Shown piece after piece: positions 7,221-14,522 of a stretch of DNA of 14,617 nt (position 1 is the stretch's first letter; each line of letters begins with the position of its first letter). The translations under genes and the position numbers were made by a program. The DNA comes from Gemmatimonadota bacterium (GTDB taxonomy: Bacteria > Latescibacterota > UBA2968 > UBA8231), in assembly GCA_002712305.1 (NCBI GenBank), contig PATE01000014.1:45009-59625 (forward strand), written 5' to 3'. Under the pieces are notes generated by a model. The model saw only the letters and a list, made by a program, of their open reading frames with translations, was not told the origin of the DNA and did not search any database.

Positions 7221-8604
7221 GTGGCCGACCGTCCAAACATCACCGATGATCAGCGTTACGACACCATCGGTGCCCTCGGGCATGCGCAGATTCAACCCCC
7301 CCACATCGATGACCTTGTCGAGCGAGGGACCGTGTTCTCCGATGCCTACATCATGGGTGGAAGTTGTAGTGCCGTGTGCCAACCGTCGCGGGCCATGCTG
7401 ATGACGGGCAAGACCCTCTATCGTCTGCAAGGCAAGGGAGGTCAGATTCCACACGAGCACACGATGTTGGGGGAGACCCTGCGGCAGGCAGGATACGATT
7501 GTTTCGGCACCGCAAATGGCACAATGGTTCCGATGCCTATGCCCGTTCGTTCACCCACGGAGCGGAGATCTTTTTCGGCGGTATGGACGACCACTGGAAT
7601 GTGCCCGCCTGTGACTACGACCCCACTGGTCTGTATGACGAACGCCTTCCACGGACTGTCGATTTCCACACGCAGCAGGTGCAGCACAAGATCGCCGACC
7701 ACGTGCGAGCCAGCTGTTCGCCGATGCCACCATCGATTTTCTCCATCACCGGCATGCGCAGGATGCGCCGTTCTTCGCCTCCTGCTCTTTCATGGTGCCC
7801 CATGACCCGCGCACGATGCCAGACAAGTATCTAGGGTTGTATCCGAGCGCCGAGGTGGAATTGCCTGACAACTTTCTGCCGGAGCATCCCTTCGACAATG
7901 GTGAATTGATGATCCGAGACGAGGTGCTGGCCGGGCATCCGCGAGGCGAAGACGAGACCCGGCAACATCTGGCGGCCTACTATGCGATGATCACGCACCT
8001 GGATCACGAGGTCGGTCGTGTGTTGAGTGCGATTGATGAAGCCGGGCTGCGTCAGGACACACGGATCGTGTTTGCCAGCGACAACGGGCTGGCTGTGGGT
8101 CAGCATGGGCTGTTCGGCAAGCAGAGCGTCTACGATCACTCCGTGCACGTGCCTTTGATCTTCGCCGGTCCCGACATCCCCGAAGGACAGCAGCGAGATG
8201 CGCTGGCCGGTTTGATCGACATCTTCCCCACCCTGTGTGATCTGGTGGATGTCGACATTCCAGAGTCGGTGGAAGGATGCAGTCTGGTGCCATCCCTCGA
8301 CGATGAAGAGGAGTCCCTACGGGAGCATTTCTTCTACACCTACAGGCATCTGATGCGGGCTGTCCGCGACGAAGCAGGTCTGAAGCTGATTGAGACAGGG
8401 ACGGGCGAACAGCGACATACACAACTGTTCGATCTGGCTGAAGATCCACTGGAGATGACGGATCTCAGCGAGCCTCCCGAGATGGCCGAAGGATTGTCCG
8501 CTCTTCGTGATGCCTTGCGGGCCGGCTGGTGTGACGAAGTTGGAAACACCGAGAAAGTGCAGGGCCAGCAGTTCTGGGAACAGATGGAGTGGACCCAGGC
8601 TTAG
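7221..8604 (+). pseudogene. Type I sulfatase (alkaline-phosphatase superfamily), broken by two single-base deletions
   Basis: The conserved parts are spread over three frames. From GTG 7221: R-P-N-I-T-D-D-Q-R metal ligands and the formylglycine motif C-Q-P-S-R (C53). After about 7512: K-W-H-N-G-S-D-A-Y, then F-F-G-G-M-D-D-H-W-N-V-P. After about 7713: A-T-I-D-F-L, P-F-F-A-S-C-S-F, F-A-S-D-N-G-L-A-V-G-Q-H-G-L-F-G-K-Q. Restoring one base at each break gives 1386 bases, exactly 462 codons, and seamless homology: A-C-C-G-C-A-A-A would become Thr-Gly-Lys with one extra G. About four residues of the first beta strand (expected between N-I and T-D-D) also seem absent, an in-frame loss. The product as read would be truncated and inactive. 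Sulfatases of this type hydrolyse sulfate esters of glycans or small molecules. The TAG shares bases with the stop of the convergent membrane-protein gene. Confidence 0.8.
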
Positions 8605-9566
8605 GCTGGATTCGAAGCAGAGGGACGACCCCGCCCAAGGCCGACCACGGCGCCACCAATGCTGGCGAACGTGCGGTAGTTGAGGGGAAACTCCAGAAAA
8701 ACATGCACAAGGCTGAGCGTGAACAGGGCGCTGACCCCCACGCGATAGTCGATGGCGAAGGTGACGATCGACAACAGCCACAGACCGATGATGGCCACCG
8801 CGCGCCGACGAGGAATCTCCGCCCAACCGATCACGCGCGTCTTTGTAAACCAGTTCAGATAGTGGTAGGTGTAGGCGAAGGCGATGAAACGCATGACCCG
8901 TGTGAAGGTCTGCGCATTTGCGTCCATGCCGAACAGAGAGATGAACTCCCGTGGGATCACGGCGAGCCGATCCATGCTGTTGCGGATGTACTCGGTCACC
9001 GGCCCCGCCACGGGCAGGTCGACGACGAAGAAGAATCCCCCACATAGAACGAAGACGCAGAATGATATCCAGCCCGGCAGAGATCGACTCTTCAGATTGC
9101 CGTAGACGATGAAGGCACCCGTAAATACATAGACGTGTACGAGACTGGGCACGAAGAGCGAGAAGAACAGGGCGATGCCGTCGATGCGGCAGACGAAAGC
9201 CGCGCATAGAAGCCCCAGTGTACCGAGGGCGAGTTTGTGAAAGGGACGCTTCAGCCACACCATCCCCGCAGCGGCTACGATGGCGGTGGCGCCAAACAGT
9301 CCATCCCAGATCAGTCCTTCAAAACTGCCCTGGCCATAGAAGAATCGGAGCGCCAGTGGAATCGTGAGTAGCAGCAGGAAGAGAAAATCCCAGCGACCGG
9401 TGGTGAAGTAATTGCGGTCGTGGAGCCAGGAGATCTGCGTCAGGTAGTGGGCCGGGCCGAGAATCGCGTAGGCAAAGAGGAACAACTCGAAGGGCAGCAC
9501 GGCGGCGATGGCCACCGACATCACCATCAGGGCGGTGTTGAGGTGATTGATCTGGTGGAGGGTCAC
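8601..9566 (-). CDS. Uncharacterised polytopic membrane protein with conserved-looking histidines
   Basis: I do not recognise the family with certainty. From GTG 9566 the protein is 321 residues with about 8 hydrophobic segments. Histidines sit in or next to membrane helices: G-P-A-H-Y-L-T (H40), S-W-L-H-D-R-N-Y-F (H49), S-L-V-H-V-Y (H144), Y-T-Y-H-Y-L-N-W-F (H235) and S-L-V-H-V-F-L-E-F-P (H288). Such placement could bind metal or haem, but this is inference. The GTG overlaps the sulfatase TGA in GTGA, with GGAG eight bases upstream, so translation is coupled to the sulfatase. The frame is open much further upstream (to 9863), but that part is arginine-rich, lies antisense-free inside the sulfatase gene in another frame and has no membrane character, so I exclude it. 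The coupling suggests a role connected with sulfatase activity. Confidence 0.75.
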   Translation of the reverse strand: MTLHQINHLNTALMVMSVAIAAVLPFELFLFAYAILGPAHYLTQISWLHDRNYFTTGRWDFLFLLLLTIPLALRFFYGQGSFEGLIWDGLFGATAIVAAAGMVWLKRPFHKLALGTLGLLCAAFVCRIDGIALFFSLFVPSLVHVYVFTGAFIVYGNLKSRSLPGWISFCVFVLCGGFFFVVDLPVAGPVTEYIRNSMDRLAVIPREFISLFGMDANAQTFTRVMRFIAFAYTYHYLNWFTKTRVIGWAEIPRRRAVAIIGLWLLSIVTFAIDYRVGVSALFTLSLVHVFLEFPLNYRTFASIGGAVVGLGRGRPSASNPA

Positions 9567-11269
9567 TCGATCCGCTCCACCTCGACGTAGAGGACGGGGA
9601 TGAATCGCCCGTGTCGTGCCGTCGGACACGTTTGATCCGTCTCCAGCCACGCCTCCAGCTGTGCGGATCCTTCGGCAAGGATCAGAGGATCCAAGTCCGT
9701 CTGTGTCGCACCGGTGGCAACTCTCGCCGACCAGATCGAATCGCCGAGGGCAACGTAGGCGGTGCCTGCCGGCAGATCTTTGCGCCATCTCAGTCGAACG
9801 CCGAATCTGCCCTCGTGCTCGACGCGAACCGACCATACTCCTCGAATCCGATCGTTGCGCCATCCCTCCTCACCGATGGTGCGCCAGTCGTTCTGTGACA
9901 AGACGACGGGATTCTCGTGGGGCGTTCCCAGGGGAACGACCACCGGATCAAAAGTCCGCCCCCCTCGTGTCGCACACACGTCTTCGAACCAGAAATCATA
10001 TCGACGGCGCATGGCCTCGACCCGTTCGCCCTGCATCGGGGCGAGGTTCGTCGACTCGTGGGGATCGTCGACCAGATCATACAGTTCGTCGTCGGCGTCC
10101 TCGGAAGGTCGAGTCAATTTCCAGCGCTGCTTGATGACGGCGTAGTTGCGATACTGCACCGGGGCATCCCCTCGATGCCACTGCATGAACACGTCGCGTT
10201 CGGGCCAGGAGTCTTGCGAGATTTCCCCCGTCAGCAGCGCGGTCAGTTCTCGCCCATCCGTCGGTGAGGAATCTGCGTCTGCCGCAGCGGGGACATGGGC
10301 GAACCCGGCCAGCGTGGGAAACACATCCACCGTGGACGTCACGCGGTCCACGTCCTGTCCTGCGTTGAGGGTCCCGGGCCACCGCCAGAAGCACGGCGTC
10401 TGAATGCCGCCCTGGTACATGGATCCCTTGATCCCCCTCAGCTCCGCGTTGTAGCGCTGGCCATGGTCGCCATCTCCCGACGAACCACAGGGTCCATGGT
10501 CGGAGGTAAAGATGATGAGGGTTTGCTCACCAAGGCCGAGCTGGTCGACGTGGTCGATCAACCGTCCCACGTTGGCATCGATGTTGGTCACCATGCCATA
10601 GAGCCTCGCATGGGTCTCGTTGATGCCCGCCTGCCGGTACGGGTCGACCCATTCATCGGCGATCTGCAACGGCGTATGGGGTGCGTTGAAGGCGAGGTAG
10701 GCGAAGAACGGCTGCTCGTCCTGCGTCGCCCTAAACACAAAGTCGAGACAGGCGTCGGTGAACACGTCGCTACAGTACCCGTGGCTGTCTTGCTCGACCC
10801 CGTTGCAGATCACCGTGGGATCGAAGTAACTCTCGTCTTCTCGCAGGTGGTTGGCGGGGACATCTCCGGGTTGACCAATGCCACCCGAGCGATGCACGAG
10901 GGTTTCATGGAAACCCACGTCGTGCGGTCGAGACGGGTAGTTGTCTCCCAGGTGCCACTTGCCAAAGGCGCCCGTACGGTAACCGGCCTTCGCGAGAGTG
11001 CGTGCGATCGTCGGTTCGTCTGGGTGCAAGGTGGCGCGACCGCAGTAGGTGTCGAAAGCCCCCGTGCGCAGATGCCAGCGCCCGGTGAGGATTCCTGCCC
11101 GTGCCGGCGTGCACAGCGGACCGGAGCAGTAGCGGGTCAGTCGCGTCGACTCCTCACGCATCCGGTCGAGACGAGGTGTGTACGTATGCGGATTTCCGTG
11201 GCAAGCAAGATCGCCCCAGGCCAGATCGTCACAGATGATGAAGATGATGTTGGGACGGGAGTTGCTCAC
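9563..11269 (-). CDS. Type I sulfatase, arylsulfatase-like, intact
   Basis: This 568-residue protein starts R-P-N-I-I-F-I-I-C-D-D-L (metal ligands D14, D15). The formylglycine signature C-T-P-A-R (C53, in P-L-C-T-P-A-R-A-G-I-L-T-G-R) needs an activating enzyme not present in this window. Other active-site parts are G-K-W-H-L-G (K104, H106), N-A-P-H-T-P and F-T-S-D-H-G-P. An extra C-terminal part of about 120 residues follows the standard L-Y-D-L-V-D-D-P-H-E segment and looks like the beta-rich tail of arylsulfatase A-like enzymes. No signal peptide is present, so it should act in the cytoplasm on imported sulfated sugars. The start is GTG 11269 with only AGAG upstream, 9 bases after the phosphatase stop; the 3' end overlaps the membrane-protein start. 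It is intact, unlike the sulfatase at 7221. Confidence 0.93.
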   Translation of the reverse strand: MSNSRPNIIFIICDDLAWGDLACHGNPHTYTPRLDRMREESTRLTRYCSGPLCTPARAGILTGRWHLRTGAFDTYCGRATLHPDEPTIARTLAKAGYRTGAFGKWHLGDNYPSRPHDVGFHETLVHRSGGIGQPGDVPANHLREDESYFDPTVICNGVEQDSHGYCSDVFTDACLDFVFRATQDEQPFFAYLAFNAPHTPLQIADEWVDPYRQAGINETHARLYGMVTNIDANVGRLIDHVDQLGLGEQTLIIFTSDHGPCGSSGDGDHGQRYNAELRGIKGSMYQGGIQTPCFWRWPGTLNAGQDVDRVTSTVDVFPTLAGFAHVPAAADADSSPTDGRELTALLTGEISQDSWPERDVFMQWHRGDAPVQYRNYAVIKQRWKLTRPSEDADDELYDLVDDPHESTNLAPMQGERVEAMRRRYDFWFEDVCATRGGRTFDPVVVPLGTPHENPVVLSQNDWRTIGEEGWRNDRIRGVWSVRVEHEGRFGVRLRWRKDLPAGTAYVALGDSIWSARVATGATQTDLDPLILAEGSAQLEAWLETDQTCPTARHGRFIPVLYVEVERIE

Positions 11270-11278
11270 GATACGCTC

Positions 11279-12097
11279 TTACACCGGCTGCAGATCGCTG
11301 ACGGTATCGGTTAGGAAGTCGTGGATCGCACCATTGGAGACGATGGTGAATGTGCTCTGGCCATCCCAGTCTGCGCCCCGCCAGTCACTCACACGGCCAC
11401 CGGCCTCTTCCACCAACACCATACCGGCGGCGAAATCCCACAACTCGTCCCCCGAACAGATCCACCCATCTCCTGCGCCTGCCGCGACAAAGGACAACTC
11501 CGCCGCCGTAGACCCAAAGGTCCGTGGGTAGCTAGTCTCGGCGAAGCGCGCCAGGGCCTCGCCGTAGCGTCGTCGATGCTCGACCGCATAACCGTGCGTC
11601 AGGTAGATGACCGCCAGAGATGGATCGTCGGTGGTCGCGACATGGAGTCTCTGTTGGTTCTTCCAGGCGCCCAGACCCCGCTCGGCCAGATACACCTCAC
11701 CGGTGACCGGATGAAGAATCACACCCAATGCCAGCTGCCCGCCCAAACGGAGTCCGATCGAAACAGCACACAGGGACAGGCGTCGCGAGAAATTTGTGGT
11801 CCCATCCACCGGATCGATGATCCACAGATCGGCGTTCTCGTGAGTACCACCCGCTTCCTCGCTCAGAATGCCATGATCCGAACCGGACAACACGTCGAAG
11901 ATCGCCGCTTCGGCGGCCAGATCCGTCTCGGTGACCTCCCCTTTTCCGTCCTTGCGATGCACGGTGGAGGCCTCGGCATGGAAGCGCTCGCAGATCACGG
12001 CGCCCGCCGCCTGTGCCGCGGAGACGGCCAGACGAAGATCATTGGAGGAACCTGCAGGCAAGACATCAGACTCTTTCATGGGCAACAAACACAGCAT
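11279..12097 (-). CDS. Inositol-monophosphatase-family phosphatase
   Basis: This protein of 272 residues shows the lithium-sensitive phosphatase fold motifs: E-V-T-E-T-D-L (residues 54-60), I-L-S-E-E-A-G (E80, E81), and the metal-binding signature W-I-I-D-P-V-D-G-T-T-N-F (D95, D98). Near the C-terminus W-D-F-A-A-G-M-V-L-V-E-E-A-G-G is the second family signature. I chose ATG 12097, which has AGGG nine bases upstream; ATG 12079 (starting M-K-E-S-D-V-L) is possible but has no ribosome binding site. The frame is open to 12325, but that part overlaps the divergent comM remnant. Substrates in this family include inositol phosphates, 3'-phosphoadenosine 5'-phosphate (CysQ) and fructose bisphosphate. 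Being first in an operon with a sulfatase makes a CysQ-like sulfur role attractive, but nothing in the sequence proves it. Confidence 0.85.
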   Translation of the reverse strand: MLCLLPMKESDVLPAGSSNDLRLAVSAAQAAGAVICERFHAEASTVHRKDGKGEVTETDLAAEAAIFDVLSGSDHGILSEEAGGTHENADLWIIDPVDGTTNFSRRLSLCAVSIGLRLGGQLALGVILHPVTGEVYLAERGLGAWKNQQRLHVATTDDPSLAVIYLTHGYAVEHRRRYGEALARFAETSYPRTFGSTAAELSFVAAGAGDGWICSGDELWDFAAGMVLVEEAGGRVSDWRGADWDGQSTFTIVSNGAIHDFLTDTVSDLQPV

Positions 12098-12254
12098 CCG
12101 TCGCTGCCCTGTCCACTTCTGGATACCGTGCTCAGCCTCATCCGGTGTCCCCCTGTCGACTCGCTTCCGCCTCGATTCGGTGACGGTTCTCTCGGCCGCA
12201 GGGCTTCTTGCCCTCAGATGGACCCGACGGCACATAGGTTGCATTCCCCAACCC

Positions 12255-12568
12255 ATGACCGCCTCGGTACAGTCCGACGCCACCATCGGTATCGATGCCC
12301 ATCTCGTCCACGTCGAGGTGGACACCGATCACTGCCCTCCTTCACACTCGTGGGGTTGCCCGACTCGGCCGTGCGTGAGAGTCGCGAACGAGTGATGGCC
12401 TCGATTCGCAATGCGGGTTTTCAGTGGCCTCGTCGGCGGGTCACGGTCAGTCTTGCGCCCGCCGATCTGCGCAAGGAGAGATCTGCCTTTGATCTGGCCA
12501 TCGCCATCGGCGTGCTCGTCGCCTCCGAGCAGATCCGCGCCGAAACGTTGGCTGACTTCGCCCTGCTC
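12255..12568 (+). pseudogene. comM: comM (Mg-chelatase-like AAA+ ATPase) 5' remnant, frameshifted and truncated
   Basis: An ATG at 12255 begins M-T-A-S-V-Q-S and runs through I-G-I-D-A-H-L-V-H-V-E-V-D, the start of ComM/YifB proteins. At about 12330 the frame breaks by one lost base, and the next frame continues L-P-S-F-T-L-V-G-L-P-D-S-A-V-R-E-S-R-E-R-V, then R-R-V-T-V-S-L-A-P-A-D-L-R-K-E and S-A-F-D-L-A-I-A-I-G, ending at A-D-F-A-L-L (12568). Only about 105 of the usual 500 residues remain, all from the N-terminal Lon-protease-like (S5-fold) domain; the ATPase domain with Walker motifs is absent. ComM normally helps branch migration during natural transformation. Immediately downstream the plus strand has no further homology and the minus strand encodes the CxxC mini-protein. 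No insertion sequence is visible at the break. Confidence 0.8.
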
Positions 12569-12589
12569 GTCCCGGCGATCGATGCGCTC

Positions 12590-12697
12590 TCAGTCAACAG
12601 TCGGCCCCATGATGCTGCGAAAGAGTTTCTGCTTAGGCACGTAGACCTTGAACCGCTTGCCGCATCCAGAGCATTTGTAAAGAAAGCCGAGAGCCAT
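12590..12697 (-). CDS. 35-residue basic CxxC mini-protein, function unknown
   Basis: A short ORF of 35 codons begins at ATG 12697 and ends at TGA 12592-12590. The protein has a single zinc-knuckle-like pair, Y-K-C-S-G-C-G-K-R-F (C9, C12), followed by a Lys/Arg-rich stretch. The start is supported by a consensus AGGAG (12708-12704) with a 6-base spacer, much better than most genes here. One CxxC is half of a normal zinc ribbon, so the protein may dimerise around metal, or be the first part of a longer gene cut short; its stop is about 20 bases from the end of the comM homology, which may be a recombination junction. I do not recognise a family. It is on the same strand as the threonine aldolase, but 214 bases downstream. 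Confidence 0.5.
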   Translation of the reverse strand: MALGFLYKCSGCGKRFKVYVPKQKLFRSIMGPTVD

Positions 12698-12703
12698 GGC
12701 CCG

Positions 12704-12708
12704 CTCCT
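12704..12708 (-). promoter_or_regulatory. Consensus ribosome binding site of the CxxC mini-protein
   Basis: On the minus strand AGGAG lies six bases before the ATG at 12697. This spacing and match are the main reason for believing the 35-codon ORF is translated. Confidence 0.6.
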
Positions 12709-12856
12709 GACGTGAAGTCCGTGTGCCCGTCGCACCAATTGGCGTGGACAACAGACGTTGTACAGGAGAGTTTACAGATCGCGCCGCTCTGCGTAAGTGA
12801 TTTTTTAACAGCATGTTGCACGCTTGGTGGGTTCCTTGCCCGTTACCGGGTGCGGT

Positions 12857-12872
12857 TGTGATCCGCGTCACA
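12857..12872. promoter_or_regulatory. CRP/FNR-type palindrome TGTGA-N6-TCACA
   Basis: The sequence TGTGATCCGCGTCACA is a perfect match to both half-sites of the E. coli CRP consensus with the correct 6-base spacer, and pairs one base further on each side (T12856/A12873). It lies between the threonine aldolase stop and the start of the CxxC mini-protein, 160 bases upstream of the latter. A weak -10-like TAAACT lies between, without a good -35. Whether this organism has a CRP-like regulator with this specificity is not known from the window. Confidence 0.35.
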
Positions 12873-12911
12873 AAAACATGTCGATTCCTTCACCTTGGCG
12901 GCTCAACGTGA

Positions 12912-13964
12912 TCATCTGGGTGTCATGATCTGGCGCACCGTCTCGGCGAAGGCATCGACATCAGCGGCGGTCGTGTCCCAGGCCGTCATCCAACGTGCTT
13001 CGCCTTTCTGAGGGTCCCAGACAGCGAAGGTGACCTCCGCCAAGAGCTTCCTCATTCGATCGGGCGCCAGTCGCACGAAGACCCCATTCCCCTGTGTAGG
13101 GTGAACCAGCTCGACGCCGGGGATGTCCTGGACCGAAACACGCAGCCGCTGTGCCATCTCATTGGCGTGGCCGGCCAACTGCAACCACAGGTCGTCGGTG
13201 AGCATGGCCAGGAACTGGGCGCTGATGAAGCGCATCTTCGACGCCAGTTGCAGACCTTGCTTGCGCACGTAGGGGAAGCTCCTCGAAGCTTCTTCACCGA
13301 ACATCACGACGGCCTCCGCCATCATGGCCCCCGTCTTGGTCAGCCCCAGACTCAACAGATCGACACCTGCATCGACCGTAAAGGCCCGGGGTGGGAGCTC
13401 CAGGAATGCCGCGGCATTGGCTAGTCGGGCCCCATCCATATGCAACAGCCAGCCACGATCGTGGGCGGCGGCGGCCAGGGCCTTTACCTCCTCGGGTGTG
13501 TAGAGGGTGCCCATCTCCGTCACCTGCGTGATCGACAGCAGGCGCGGCTTCGATTGGTGCGGCTCTGCATGGCCTTCGGCGATGTTGTCGAGACAGTCCG
13601 GTGTCAGCTTGCCACCGACCGATGGCAGGGCCAGCACTCGGCAGCCGACGAAGCGTTCGATCGCTCCGCACTCGTCCCACTGAATGTGAGACGTCTCCGA
13701 GCAGAGCACGGCCTGGAACGGGGCGGTCACCGCCGCCGCACACAACACGTTGGCCGCCGTGCCGTTGAACACAAAATGGGCTTCCACGCCATCTCCGCCG
13801 AACAGTTGGCAGACGCGCGCGATCGCCTCGGCCGTGAGGGGATCCTCTCCGTAGGCCAGTGAGTGACCCACATTGGCATCGGCGATCGCCTGCAATACGG
13901 CCGGGTGAGTGCCCGCGAGATTGTCACTGTAGAAGTGGCGACGGTCTTCGAAGGTCGGGGTCAT
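12912..13964 (-). CDS. Low-specificity L-threonine aldolase / beta-eliminating lyase family, PLP-dependent
   Basis: This 350-residue fold-type I PLP enzyme would cleave L-threonine or L-allo-threonine to glycine and acetaldehyde. The PLP lysine is K210 in S-L-G-L-T-K-T-G. D177 and R180 lie in H-M-D-G-A-R, and the ring-stacking histidine is H93 in E-T-S-H-I-Q-W-D-E-C-G. F-N-G-T-A-A-N (67-73) is the phosphate-binding region. The N-terminus F-Y-S-D-N-L-A-G-T-H-P aligns with the family from the chosen ATG 13964. The frame is open to a GTG at 14015, giving 17 more residues without domain character; neither start has a visible ribosome binding site. The length is typical and all key residues are present, so it should be active. 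It seems to be a separate unit, beginning about 80 bases after the membrane ORF. Confidence 0.9.
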   Translation of the reverse strand: MTPTFEDRRHFYSDNLAGTHPAVLQAIADANVGHSLAYGEDPLTAEAIARVCQLFGGDGVEAHFVFNGTAANVLCAAAVTAPFQAVLCSETSHIQWDECGAIERFVGCRVLALPSVGGKLTPDCLDNIAEGHAEPHQSKPRLLSITQVTEMGTLYTPEEVKALAAAAHDRGWLLHMDGARLANAAAFLELPPRAFTVDAGVDLLSLGLTKTGAMMAEAVVMFGEEASRSFPYVRKQGLQLASKMRFISAQFLAMLTDDLWLQLAGHANEMAQRLRVSVQDIPGVELVHPTQGNGVFVRLAPDRMRKLLAEVTFAVWDPQKGEARWMTAWDTTAADVDAFAETVRQIMTPR

Positions 13965-14045
13965 AGGAGAGGTAGCTCTTGGGTTCGAGGTACGAATCGC
14001 CTCACGAACCGACACCGTGCGTGTGTTTGTGCAATCGAGGCGGCA

Positions 14046-14492
14046 CTAGCTGAAGTGCGATCGCATGATCAAAGCGAAATGAATCATCGCTATCACGACA
14101 CCGATCGTGAGGGCGGTGATTGCTGAAGACGAGACCGGCCATGCTGCGTGCCAACTGCCCTCGCTCCATGGCCTGCTCCATGTAGGCTGGAGAGGATCGC
14201 CAGAAGCAATCCCACGCCGGGCAATTCCCAGACGAAACATCCGCCACTCGCCTAACAGGATGATCGAGTCGATCCAAGTACCAGCCGCCCGATACATCCC
14301 TGGCAATCTCTGAGGGAACTCGAACAGCGCATCCAGGTAGGGGATACGTAGCCAGGACTGCGTCTCGATCCGCGCGTTGTCGACACTCACATGCGGCCCC
14401 CGACGAAGGTGCAGCCAGGTCACAGCTGTGATCGTACCGACCAGAACGACAAACCCAAGCGCCAGCAGAGGCAGAAATAGGAGCGTGCTCAT
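14046..14492 (-). pseudogene. Small membrane protein gene, probably frame-broken in its middle
   Basis: A single frame of 148 codons is open from ATG 14492. It starts with a clear membrane helix (F-L-P-L-L-A-L-G-F-V-V-L-V-G-T-I) and ends with another (I-T-A-L-T-I-G-V-V-I-A-M-I-H-F-A-L-I). Between about 14210 and 14120 the translation becomes Trp/Pro/Ser-rich and unlike a protein core. In the same interval the other two frames read sensibly in turn: G-V-G-L-L-L-A-I-L-S-S, then A-Y-M-E-Q-A-M-E-R-G-Q-L-A-R-S-M-A-G-L-V-F-S, before the original frame resumes. Three one-base additions would explain this and keep the end in frame. It could also be an intact protein with an odd loop. I do not recognise the family. 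The ATG follows the CDGSH gene stop by 30 bases. Confidence 0.45.
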
Positions 14493-14522
14493 TCGACTCG
14501 TGCCAGCGCCTGCAGGAGGTTG

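Noticed and set aside
7505-7720. Programmed frameshifting in the sulfatase
   Set aside because: There is no slippery heptamer or downstream structure at either break, and two separate shifts in one gene would be needed; plain deletion is simpler.
8317-9258. Minus-strand open frame of 313 codons
   Set aside because: It lies out of frame within the membrane-protein gene and antisense to the sulfatase end; its composition is Arg/Ser-rich with no motif.
9567-9863. N-terminal extension of the membrane protein upstream of GTG 9566
   Set aside because: It overlaps the 3' part of the sulfatase gene in another frame, is Arg-rich and non-hydrophobic, and the GTGA overlap with a ribosome binding site gives a better start.
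10295-11314. Plus-strand open frame of 339 codons
   Set aside because: It is antisense to the intact sulfatase, has no recognisable motif and is explained by the GC-rich codon use of the opposite strand.
11321-12715. Plus-strand open frame of 464 codons
   Set aside because: Most of it is antisense to the phosphatase gene. Only 12332-12568 has homology (comM), and the true start of that remnant is in another frame.
12722-12775. Short inverted repeats (for example ACAAC-agac-GTTGT) as a terminator
   Set aside because: The stem is only five base pairs with no T-run, which is common by chance.
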